Assembly (NCBI GenBank): GCA_913009215.1
Contig: CAJVXG010000004.1
Span: 1-21,795 of the forward strand
Direction of reading: 5' to 3'
Length of the DNA: 21,795 nt
Origin: an uncultured Gammaproteobacteria bacterium
GTDB taxonomy: Bacteria > Pseudomonadota > Gammaproteobacteria > Acidiferrobacterales > CAJVXG01
A program made the position numbers and the translations under genes. Below, one piece after another: positions 8,629 to 15,896 of the stretch. The notes under the pieces were generated by a model, which saw nothing but the letters and a program-made list of their open reading frames with translations, did not search any database and had not been told where the DNA came from. The stretch's first letter is position 1, and each line of letters opens with the position of its first letter.

Positions 8629-11028
8629 TCAGGTCTTCGCCACCGTGGCCGGACCATGAGCGCCCAGCGTGGAGGTTTCAGCATAACCCACCGGCACATA
8701 GACACAGCCGTCCGGGATGCGCCCGTCCACCACCAATGGCAGCGTGACGTTACCCTCGGTCATGCGCAAAGTCACATTATCATTGTCCTGCAGTCCCAGC
8801 TTCTCCGCCTGTTGTCCACTCATGTGCGCCGCGGGTGCCGGATTGTCCAGGGTTTTTTTCAAAGAGGCGGCATGACGCACAAGCATATCCGTAGCGTACA
8901 TCGGCGCCTCGGCAATACGTATCAGATCAAAAGACTTATTGTCCGGCGCCTGCGGGTAACACCAGTCGCTTAAAGTTGCTGATGGTGTCGGTACTTCGGC
9001 AGGACAAGCGGCACGAACATCAGCAATGGTATTGTAATCAAAACCGTCCAGGCCCAACTGATTGCCAAGTACACGCAGCACCTTCCAGGCCGGTCGCGCT
9101 TCAGCCACAGGCCGCACCGCCGCCGCATAGGATTGCATCACGCCCTCAAGGTTGACGTGGGTACCCTCAGACTCGGCATAGGTGGCAATCGGTAGCAATA
9201 CATCGGCATATTCCAGCGCATTGGACGACAACGCCGCCGGTTTAAACGCCGTCATCAAGGCGACAAACTCTGCCACCTGCATTGCCGTACGGGCACGACT
9301 GCTGTCCAGGGTATCCAGCTCCGGCTCTACACCAAGCAGGAGATAGGCCTTTAAGGGATGACTCATCATGCCGCGGACATGCCGTCCACTACTGTTGACT
9401 GCCTGACCATTACTGCTGCGATGCGGTATGCAACCGGCCAACCAGGCGGCCACACTATTGCCTTCGGGCAAGTAACCGATAACGGTGCCGCTTAATTCAG
9501 AAATCAATTGCGCCATAGCGCGCACACCAGCAGCATGACAATGACCGGCGCTGGCGTTGCCCAACAACACGCTGGCCTTTTTATTTTGTTTCAGGGCTTT
9601 GGCAATGGCCTTTTCGGTGTCGCTGGGACTGGATTGTGCTATCCAGGATTGTATGCCCTGCGGCAATGACGCCTGTTTATCACCACCGAGAACCTTGGCA
9701 ATTGCAGCGAGTGATCGCAGCATGCTCATTTGGTCAACAATCACTTTCAGCGTAACACCCATAGTATCGAAATCGTAATCGATACTGTTGATGGCCATGA
9801 TAGTAGCACCATTCTGGTAAGCCCTGCGCAGGCGATAACCAATCATGGGTTGGTCCTTACGCACATTGGAACCAATCAATAACACCGCCCCGTTCTGTTC
9901 CAGGTCGGTAATGGACTGCCCCAGCCAGGGAAAAGCCGGCATGGCGGCGTCATCGCTAAAATCCATCTGACGAACACGGTGATCCACATTATTGGAACCG
10001 AGCGCACGCGCCAGCTGTTGTGTCAGAAAAAATTCCTCCATGGTCGAGGTCGGCGCGGCAAGAGCGCCAAACTGATCCGCGCCATGCTTGTCGACTGCGG
10101 CCTTGATGCCCCTGGCGGCAAAATCGAGTGCTGTTGACCAATCGGTATCCTGCCATTGGCCATCAACACGGATCATCGGCAGTTGTAAACGCTCTTCGCT
10201 GTTGATGGCCTCGTAGCTATAACGATCGCGATCGGCAATCCAGTAATTGTTGATGTCCTTGTTGGTGCGCGGTAATACGCGCATGACCTGGTTGTGCAAC
10301 ACCTGTACATTCAGATTGGTACCGACTGAGTCGTGCGGGCTGACAACATCGTGGTTGCTCAACTCCCAGGAGCGCGCGCTGTAGCGGAACGGTTTCGAAG
10401 TCAATGCACCGACCGGGCACAGATCAATGACATTACCGGACAATTCCGAGTTCACGGATTTCTCCACGAAAGTGGTGATTCGGGAATGCTCGCCTCGACC
10501 GATCATGCCGAGTTCCATAATGCCGGCCACTTCCTGGCCAAAGCGAACACAACGTGTACAGTGGATACAACGTGTCATGTCGGTGCTGATCAAGGGGCTA
10601 ATATCCTTGTCCTTGACGATGCGTTTGTTCTCCTGGTAACGCGATACGTCCTTGCCATAACCCAACGCCGTGTCCTGCAGGTCGCATTCCCCGCCCTGGT
10701 CACAAATTGGGCAATCCAGTGGATGGTTGATAAGCAGGAATTCCATGGTGCCTTTTTGTGCCTCGCGCGCGTATGCGGAACGCGTCATCACCTTCATACC
10801 ATCGGTTACCGGCGTGGCACAGGCCGGCAGGGGCTTCGGCGCCTTTTCCACTTCCACCAGACACATGCGGCAGTTGGCCGCAACCGACAGCTCTTCGTGG
10901 TAACAAAAGCGCGGAATATGGATGCCGGCACCATCGGCCACCTCGATAATATTCTTGCCGACTTCGGCCTCGATTTGCCGACCGTCGATCTCGATCGTCA
11001 CCATGGTCTTGTTTTCCACATCTGCCAT
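8629..11028 (-). CDS. nuoG: NADH-quinone oxidoreductase subunit G (Fe-S / molybdopterin-fold)
   Basis: A 799-aa electron-transfer subunit of complex I. Cluster ligands are visible in order: [2Fe-2S] N1b at C42, C53, C56, C70; His-ligated [4Fe-4S] N5 at H102, C106, C109, C115; and N4 at C154, C157, C160, C204. A molybdopterin-oxidoreductase-like domain without obvious catalytic use follows. After C204 the stretch that holds the N7 cysteines in E. coli (CxxCxxxC) reads HDVVSPHDSVGT and has no cysteine. N7 is therefore absent, as in mitochondria and many proteobacteria. The start at 11028 (M-A-D-V-E-N) overlaps the nuoF stop as TAATG; an ATG at 11049 lies inside nuoF and is less likely. Confidence 0.96.
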   Translation of the reverse strand: MADVENKTMVTIEIDGRQIEAEVGKNIIEVADGAGIHIPRFCYHEELSVAANCRMCLVEVEKAPKPLPACATPVTDGMKVMTRSAYAREAQKGTMEFLLINHPLDCPICDQGGECDLQDTALGYGKDVSRYQENKRIVKDKDISPLISTDMTRCIHCTRCVRFGQEVAGIMELGMIGRGEHSRITTFVEKSVNSELSGNVIDLCPVGALTSKPFRYSARSWELSNHDVVSPHDSVGTNLNVQVLHNQVMRVLPRTNKDINNYWIADRDRYSYEAINSEERLQLPMIRVDGQWQDTDWSTALDFAARGIKAAVDKHGADQFGALAAPTSTMEEFFLTQQLARALGSNNVDHRVRQMDFSDDAAMPAFPWLGQSITDLEQNGAVLLIGSNVRKDQPMIGYRLRRAYQNGATIMAINSIDYDFDTMGVTLKVIVDQMSMLRSLAAIAKVLGGDKQASLPQGIQSWIAQSSPSDTEKAIAKALKQNKKASVLLGNASAGHCHAAGVRAMAQLISELSGTVIGYLPEGNSVAAWLAGCIPHRSSNGQAVNSSGRHVRGMMSHPLKAYLLLGVEPELDTLDSSRARTAMQVAEFVALMTAFKPAALSSNALEYADVLLPIATYAESEGTHVNLEGVMQSYAAAVRPVAEARPAWKVLRVLGNQLGLDGFDYNTIADVRAACPAEVPTPSATLSDWCYPQAPDNKSFDLIRIAEAPMYATDMLVRHAASLKKTLDNPAPAAHMSGQQAEKLGLQDNDNVTLRMTEGNVTLPLVVDGRIPDGCVYVPVGYAETSTLGAHGPATVAKT

Positions 11029-12299
11029 TAGCCACCCACCATGCAACACTTATGATCTACGTGGTACTGAAACTCATTACGGTAATGTCGAATAAAACTG
11101 CGTACCGGCCATGCCGCCGCTTCGCCAAGGGCACAAATGGTGCGACCCTCAATCTTGCTGGCAACGTCATCCAGCCGGTCCAGATCATCGGCGGTACCCT
11201 GACCGTTTTCGATGCGATGAATTATGCGCCACATCCAGCCGGTACCTTCACGGCACGGCGTACACTGACCACAGGATTCTTCATGATAGAAATAGGAAAT
11301 GCGTTCCAGCATTTTGACCATACAGGTGGTTTCGTCCATGACAACCACGGCACCGGAACCGAGCATGGAACCGGCCTTGGCTAAGGCATCATAGTCCATG
11401 GTAACGTCCATCATTATCGAGGCCGGCAACACCGGAGCCGAAGAACCGCCCGGGATTACGGCTTTGAGTTGACGTCCGTTACGGACACCACCGGCCATTT
11501 CCAGTAACTCGGAAAAAGGGGTGCCCATAGGCACTTCGTAATTACCCGGCTTGTTGACATGACCGGAGACGGAAAATATTTTCGGGCCGCCGTTGTTGGG
11601 AATACCGGTTTGCAAAAACCAGGCGCCACCTTTATCCAGTATATAAGGTACCGACGCCAGGGTCTCGGTATTGTTGATCGTAGTCGGTTTACCATATAAC
11701 CCGTAACTGGCTGGAAACGGCGGTTTGAATCGCGGCTGTCCTTTTTTGCCTTCAATGGACTCCAGTAGTGCGGTTTCCTCACCGCAGATGTAGGCGCCGG
11801 CACCGAGGTGGTTGTGTAATTCAAAATCAAAACCGCTGCCCAGGATATTCTTACCCAGCAAGCCGGCGGCACGCGCCTCGTTAATGGCGGCCTCGGTTCG
11901 CTCAAACGGCTCCCAGAATTCACCACGGATATAATTGTAACCAACAGTAGCACCAATCACATAACCGGCGATGGCCATGCCTTCGATCAGGGCGTGCGGG
12001 TTGTAGCGCAAAATATCACGATCCTTGCAGGTACCCGGTTCGCCCTCGTCCGAGTTGCAGACAATGTATTTCTGTATGTCGGCATCGCGATTCATGAAAC
12101 TCCACTTGATCCCAGTCGGGAAACCGGCACCACCGCGACCGCGCAGCGAAGAGGTCTTCAGTTCCTCGATAATCTGTGCCGGATCGGTTTGTTCCTGGAG
12201 AGTTTTTTCCAGGACTTTATAACCGCCGGTGCTGCGATATCCTTCCAGCATCCAGCGTTTGTCGACACCCATGTCACGGAATAACATCTCGTTCGCCAT
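11028..12299 (-). CDS. nuoF: NADH-quinone oxidoreductase subunit F (NADH/FMN-binding)
   Basis: A 423-aa flavoprotein that oxidises NADH with FMN and passes electrons to cluster N3. Motifs are the glycine-rich NADH loop GRGGAGFPTGIKW near residue 53, the FMN-contacting NSDEGEPGTCKDRDI near 85, and [4Fe-4S] ligands C343, C346, C349 (SCGQCTPCREG) and C389 (TICALGEAAAWPV). Length equals the family norm (about 425). It starts 4 nt after the nuoE stop and shares a base with the nuoG start. It acts on the cytoplasmic face at the tip of the peripheral arm. Confidence 0.97.
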   Translation of the reverse strand: MANEMLFRDMGVDKRWMLEGYRSTGGYKVLEKTLQEQTDPAQIIEELKTSSLRGRGGAGFPTGIKWSFMNRDADIQKYIVCNSDEGEPGTCKDRDILRYNPHALIEGMAIAGYVIGATVGYNYIRGEFWEPFERTEAAINEARAAGLLGKNILGSGFDFELHNHLGAGAYICGEETALLESIEGKKGQPRFKPPFPASYGLYGKPTTINNTETLASVPYILDKGGAWFLQTGIPNNGGPKIFSVSGHVNKPGNYEVPMGTPFSELLEMAGGVRNGRQLKAVIPGGSSAPVLPASIMMDVTMDYDALAKAGSMLGSGAVVVMDETTCMVKMLERISYFYHEESCGQCTPCREGTGWMWRIIHRIENGQGTADDLDRLDDVASKIEGRTICALGEAAAWPVRSFIRHYRNEFQYHVDHKCCMVGG

Positions 12300-12303
12300 C
12301 GCC

Positions 12304-12813
12304 CTACTCCAGCCCCGCCAGGATCTCGTCCACCTTTTGCGGTGTCAGGTTCTCGTAATAGTGTTCGCCAATCTGGAACATCGGCGCGCCGACACAGGCG
12401 CCGAGACATTCCACTTCTTTCAGGGAAAACTTGCCATCGTTGGTGACTTCACCAAAATCGATTCCCAGTTTTTTCTTCAGATGGTCGACGATGCCATTGG
12501 AACCGCACAACAGGCAGGAGATATTGGTGCAGACACAGATCTTGTGGCAACCAACCGGTTTCAGTTCATACATGGAATAAAAGGTCGCCACCTCTTGCGC
12601 GGCGATCGCCGGCATTTGCAGATATTCGGCTACGGCCTCGATCAGCTCATCACTAAGCCAGCCACCATTCTGGTCCTGGACAATACGCAACGCCGACATC
12701 ACCGCCGATTGACGCTGCCCTTGCGGATACTTGGCGATCCAGTGATCGATTTCCTGGCGCGAATCCTCCGAGATCAAGTCAATTTTCGATTGTGTTTGTT
12801 GCTGTGCCGTCAT
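12304..12813 (-). CDS. nuoE: NADH-quinone oxidoreductase subunit E ([2Fe-2S] N1a)
   Basis: A 169-aa thioredoxin-fold subunit that holds cluster N1a beside NuoF. The four ligands are C95, C100 (VCTNISC) and C136, C140 (CLGAC), the standard Cx4C...Cx3C arrangement. The N-terminal helical part (YPQGQRQSAVMSALRIVQ...GWL) is also typical. Its ATG overlaps the nuoD TGA as ATGA (12813-12810), and it ends 4 nt before nuoF. The family length is 160-170. Confidence 0.97.
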   Translation of the reverse strand: MTAQQQTQSKIDLISEDSRQEIDHWIAKYPQGQRQSAVMSALRIVQDQNGGWLSDELIEAVAEYLQMPAIAAQEVATFYSMYELKPVGCHKICVCTNISCLLCGSNGIVDHLKKKLGIDFGEVTNDGKFSLKEVECLGACVGAPMFQIGEHYYENLTPQKVDEILAGLE

Positions 12814-14063
12814 CGATCAATTTCTCCAAACACGATGTCCAGGGTACCCATAACGGCGACAACATCGGCCAGCATATGGCCGCGCACCATTTCATTAAGA
12901 GCAGACAAGTGGGCAAAACCGGGGGCGCGAATCTTCAGGCGGTACGGCTTGTTGGCGCCATCGGATACGAGATAGATACCGAACTCGCCCTTGGGATGTT
13001 CCACGGCGGCATAGGCCTCGCCGGCCGGGATACAGAAACCTTCGGTACATAATTTAAAGTGGTGGATCAGCGATTCCATATCGCCCTTCATATCGACACG
13101 ATTCGGTGGGGCGATCTTGTGGTCCTCGACAATGACCGGGCCCGGATTCCTGCGCAACCACTTGATACATTGGCGAATGATGCGGTTGGATTGGCGCATT
13201 TCCTCAATACGCACCAGGTAGCGGTCATAACAATCGCCGGTAACGCCAACCGGGATATCAAAATCCATCTTGTCGTAGACTTCGTAGGGCTGTTTCTTGC
13301 GCAAATCCCATTCCACGCCGGAACCGCGCAACATCGGGCCGGTGAGACCCAACTGCCAGGCACGTTCCGGGGTGACCACAGCGATGTTCACGGTACGCTG
13401 CTTCCAGATGCGATTGTCGGTCAGTAAATTCTCGTATTCATCGACACAGGACGGGAAGCGCCTGGTAAAGTCCTCGATAAAATCGAGCAAGGTGCCGCTG
13501 CGGTTGCTGTTCAGGCGCTCCACGTCACGCTTGCTATGCCACTTCGATGCCTTGTATTGCGGCATGGCCTTGGGCAGGTCGCGATAGACACCACCAACGC
13601 GGTAATAGGTCGCATGCAAGCGGGCGCCTGATACCGCCTCATAACAATCCATCAGGTCCTCACGCTCACGGAAGGCGTAGAGAAACACCGTCATGGCGCC
13701 AACGTCCAGGGCATGCGCGCCCAACCACAACAGGTGATTGAGAATGCGGGTAATCTCGTCAAACATGACTCTTATATATTGGGCCCGCAGAGGCACCTCA
13801 ACACCGAGCAACTTTTCCATGGCCATGACATAGCTGTGTTCGTTACACATCATGGAGACGTAATCGAGACGGTCCATGTAACCAATGCTCTGATTATAGG
13901 GTTTGCTTTCGGCCAGCTTTTCCGTCGCCCGGTGTAATAAACCGATATGGGGGTCGGCACGCTCAATCACCTCGCCGTCCATCTCCAGCACCAGGCGCAA
14001 CACGCCATGGGCCGCCGGGTGCTGCGGGCCAAAGTTCAACGTGTAATTATGAATCTCGGCCAC
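12810..14063 (-). CDS. nuoD: NADH-quinone oxidoreductase subunit D (49-kDa)
   Basis: A 417-aa subunit derived from the NiFe-hydrogenase large subunit; it forms the quinone-reduction site with NuoB. The quinone loop GPQHPAAHGVLRL lies at residues 12-24 and KPYNQSIGYMDRLDYVSMM near 55-75 carries the conserved tyrosine. Hydrogenase metal cysteines are absent, as expected. The C-terminal GDMESLIHHFKL and the final VFGEIDR are typical. It is a free-standing protein, not the NuoCD fusion of enteric bacteria and Pseudomonas, and it overlaps the end of nuoC by 17 nt. Confidence 0.97.
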   Translation of the reverse strand: MAEIHNYTLNFGPQHPAAHGVLRLVLEMDGEVIERADPHIGLLHRATEKLAESKPYNQSIGYMDRLDYVSMMCNEHSYVMAMEKLLGVEVPLRAQYIRVMFDEITRILNHLLWLGAHALDVGAMTVFLYAFREREDLMDCYEAVSGARLHATYYRVGGVYRDLPKAMPQYKASKWHSKRDVERLNSNRSGTLLDFIEDFTRRFPSCVDEYENLLTDNRIWKQRTVNIAVVTPERAWQLGLTGPMLRGSGVEWDLRKKQPYEVYDKMDFDIPVGVTGDCYDRYLVRIEEMRQSNRIIRQCIKWLRRNPGPVIVEDHKIAPPNRVDMKGDMESLIHHFKLCTEGFCIPAGEAYAAVEHPKGEFGIYLVSDGANKPYRLKIRAPGFAHLSALNEMVRGHMLADVVAVMGTLDIVFGEIDR

Positions 14064-14658
14064 CGAAGCCCTCCTCTCGTATCACCCGTGGCACCAGTAT
14101 TCGTGGTTCAATCGATACCGGTTGATACACCACACGCTTTTGTTCGGTGTCGTAGCGCATTTCGACATGGCCGATCAGCGGGAAATCCTTGCGGAACGGG
14201 TGACCGATAAAACCGTAATCAGTGAGGATGCGACGCAGGTCCGGATGGCCTTCGAAAATAATACCGAACATGTCGAAGGCCTCACGCTCGTACCAGTCGG
14301 CCGAGTTCCAGACGTCAATCACTGAAGATACCAGCGGAAAATCATCATCCAGGTAGGTACGTAAGCGCAGTCGCCGATTATGCTTGATCGACAACAGATG
14401 GTAGACCACGGCAAACCGCGCCGGTCGTTTCAGGTCCCGTGGCGATTCCTCGCCATAGCTCAGATAATCGACTCCGCAAACATCAATCAATTGCTCAAAA
14501 CTGAGGCGGGTATCGTCGTGCAGGGTTTCACAAACGCGGATGGTATCCTCGCGCTTGAATTCGATGGTCAGCTCGTCGGTACTGTAGATGACATTGGTAA
14601 TGGCATCGCCAATGCTTTCCTCAATAATGGCCGCCAGCGACTGTAGTTCGTTCGTCAT
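14047..14658 (-). CDS. nuoC: NADH-quinone oxidoreductase subunit C (30-kDa)
   Basis: A 203-aa hydrophilic subunit of complex I. The family signature ADWYEREAFDMFGI...HPDLRRILTDYGF..HPFRKDFP lies around residues 119-160. It is followed by the usual tail with YQPVSIEPRILVPRV. The protein is separate from NuoD. It starts 18 nt after nuoB, with AAGAG about 11 nt upstream of the ATG, and overlaps nuoD. Confidence 0.97.
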   Translation of the reverse strand: MTNELQSLAAIIEESIGDAITNVIYSTDELTIEFKREDTIRVCETLHDDTRLSFEQLIDVCGVDYLSYGEESPRDLKRPARFAVVYHLLSIKHNRRLRLRTYLDDDFPLVSSVIDVWNSADWYEREAFDMFGIIFEGHPDLRRILTDYGFIGHPFRKDFPLIGHVEMRYDTEQKRVVYQPVSIEPRILVPRVIREEGFGGRDS

Positions 14659-14676
14659 CGAATCTGCTCTTGTGAT

Positions 14677-15153
14677 TTATCGCGCAATGGTATTGCTGCG
14701 CTTGATTTTTTCTTTCAGCTGGATAATGCCGTACAACAGCGCCTCGGCCGTCGGTGGGCACCCCGGGATATAGATATCCACCGGAATGATACGGTCGCAA
14801 CCGCGGACTACAGAATAGGAATAATGGTAATAACCGCCACCATTGGCGCAGGAACCCATGGAGATGACCCATCTCGGTTCGGCCATTTGGTCGTAGACCT
14901 TACGCAAGGGCGTCGCCATCTTGTTCGTCAGCGTACCGGCAACGATCATGACGTCGGATTGCCGCGGACTGGGTCGGAAAATCATGCCAAAACGGTCGAG
15001 ATCGTAACGCGAGGCGCCGGCCTGCATCATCTCCACGGCGCAACAGGCCAGGCCAAAGGACATGGGCCACATGGAACCGGTACGGGCCCAGTTAAATACA
15101 CTGTCCAGGGTGGTCGTGACCATGCCTTGCTTGAGTATGCCCTCTATTCCCAT
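14677..15153 (-). CDS. nuoB: NADH-quinone oxidoreductase subunit B (cluster N2)
   Basis: A 158-aa subunit that carries N2, the last [4Fe-4S] cluster before quinone. Ligands are the adjacent pair C37-C38 (ACCAVEMM), C102 (GSCANGGG) and C132 (PGCPPTAEAL). FRPSPRQSDVMIVAGTL near 59-75 is diagnostic. The start at 15153 overlaps the nuoA stop by 10 nt and gives the family length. A longer open frame to 15264 inside nuoA is rejected because its extra 37 residues are glycine/arginine-rich and unlike NuoB. Confidence 0.97.
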   Translation of the reverse strand: MGIEGILKQGMVTTTLDSVFNWARTGSMWPMSFGLACCAVEMMQAGASRYDLDRFGMIFRPSPRQSDVMIVAGTLTNKMATPLRKVYDQMAEPRWVISMGSCANGGGYYHYSYSVVRGCDRIIPVDIYIPGCPPTAEALLYGIIQLKEKIKRSNTIAR

Positions 15154-15500
15154 TCCAGCGCCCCCTTCTTCCACTCGTAGATAAAGCCCACCACCAGCAC
15201 ACCGAGGAACACCACCATGGCGACAAAGCCGGTCATACCGATGTCCTGCAACGCCACCGCCCACGGAAACAGGAAGGCAATTTCCAGATCAAAAATAATA
15301 AAGAGGATGGCGACCAGATAATAGCGCACATCGAATTTCATACGGGAATCCTCGAAGGGCTCAAAGCCACATTCGTAAGGGGAATTCTTGTCCTTGTCCG
15401 GGCGATGGGGGGCCATCATTCGGCCGATCATCATGGGCATGATACCGAACAGAATACCGACGACGAGAAAAATCAGAATCGGTATATAGTTATTTAACAT
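15144..15500 (-). CDS. nuoA: NADH-quinone oxidoreductase subunit A
   Basis: A 118-aa three-helix membrane subunit (ND3 homologue). The conserved loop NSPYECGFEPFEDSRMKFDVRYY near residues 39-61 contains the cysteine of the flexible quinone-chamber loop. ILFIIFDLEIAFLFPWAV follows as helix 2 with its two acidic residues. It is the first gene of the operon. A CGGGG element lies 7 nt before the ATG, and a good promoter lies about 56-84 nt upstream. Confidence 0.97.
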   Translation of the reverse strand: MLNNYIPILIFLVVGILFGIMPMMIGRMMAPHRPDKDKNSPYECGFEPFEDSRMKFDVRYYLVAILFIIFDLEIAFLFPWAVALQDIGMTGFVAMVVFLGVLVVGFIYEWKKGALEWE

Positions 15501-15555
15501 CGTACAACCCCGTTTTTATCTGTTTATGTGCAGGCAGATACGCTTCAGCCGAGGC

Positions 15556-15584
15556 AGTCTAGGCGTTCACCTGATTAGGGTCAA
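15556..15584 (-). promoter_or_regulatory. nuo operon promoter (sigma70-like)
   Basis: The minus strand shows TTGACC, a 17-nt spacer, then TAGACT. This is a good match in both hexamers with ideal spacing. Transcription would start near 15549, about 50 nt before the nuoA ATG at 15500. No other candidate of similar quality is seen before nuoA. The accessory block ends beyond it, so nuo transcription appears independent of that block. Confidence 0.65.
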
Positions 15585-15625
15585 GTTGACGTTTTTTGAT
15601 TATGTCCTTTTTCTTCATGGGTTTA

Positions 15626-15782
15626 CGGGTTTATTTCTGCCTCCATAAAGAACGCCTATCGAGGATAGGGGCGACAATGGGGCATTGTCGCAGGGGGTTT
15701 TGTTTATTTCCTCACCTGAAAGGTGAGGATTTGTCGGGTTTATTTGTCGCTAACGCGACTACTAATCGGGGCTGGTCCCGAT
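15626..15782. repeat. Array of five short hairpins with repeated linkers
   Basis: Gene-free DNA holding consecutive inverted repeats, read on the plus strand: CCTATC-GAG-GATAGG (15655-15669); GCGACAATG-GGG-CATTGTCGC (15671-15691); TCCTCACCT-GAA-AGGTGAGGA (15709-15729); GTCGC-TAAC-GCGAC (15746-15759); ATCGGG-GCTGGT-CCCGAT (15765-15782). The longer ones have perfect 9-bp stems and three-base loops. The linker CGGGTTTATTT occurs at 15626-15636 and 15735-15745, and GTTTATTT again at 15702-15709. No U tract follows any stem on the minus strand, so they are not ordinary terminators for the operon at right. It may be a structured RNA, a decayed mobile or integration element, or a genome-wide repeat. 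No family is recognised. Confidence 0.6.
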
Positions 15783-15788
15783 AGCCCA

Positions 15789-15858
15789 GGTACTTTTCTC
15801 TTGACTTGCCCGCCCGAACAAAGCGACAAGTACCCTTGGGGTGTAAGAGAAAAGTACC
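15789..15858. repeat. 14-bp inverted repeat, potential three-way junction
   Basis: GGTACTTTTCTCTT (15789-15802) is repeated exactly in inverse at 15845-15858. The enclosed 42 nt contain a further ACTTG/CAAGT pair (15804-15808 and 15827-15831) and CCC-TT-GGG (15833-15840), so the strand could fold into an outer stem with two inner hairpins. The outer arms recall the AAAGTA-rich dispersed repeats found in many Proteobacteria, from memory only. No transposase or duplicated target site is visible. Confidence 0.6.
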
Positions 15859-15896
15859 CAAAAGACAACATACTGATCCTAATTACTATAGGCTTA

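Noticed and set aside
10333..11031. Long plus-strand open frame of 232 codons opposite nuoG
   Set aside because: It lies entirely antisense to a clear nuoG with intact cluster motifs, has no family resemblance, and has no ribosome site. The same applies to the other long antisense frames across 1-15500.
15153..15264. Upstream extension of nuoB
   Set aside because: It lies inside nuoA and encodes a glycine- and arginine-rich stretch unlike NuoB. The start at 15153 gives the normal protein.
15626..15858. CRISPR array
   Set aside because: The stems differ in sequence, there are no regular direct repeats with unique spacers, and no cas gene is present.
15789..15858. Insertion sequence ends
   Set aside because: Only 70 bp lies between the outer ends, with no transposase and no recognisable target duplication. 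It is kept as an inverted repeat only.
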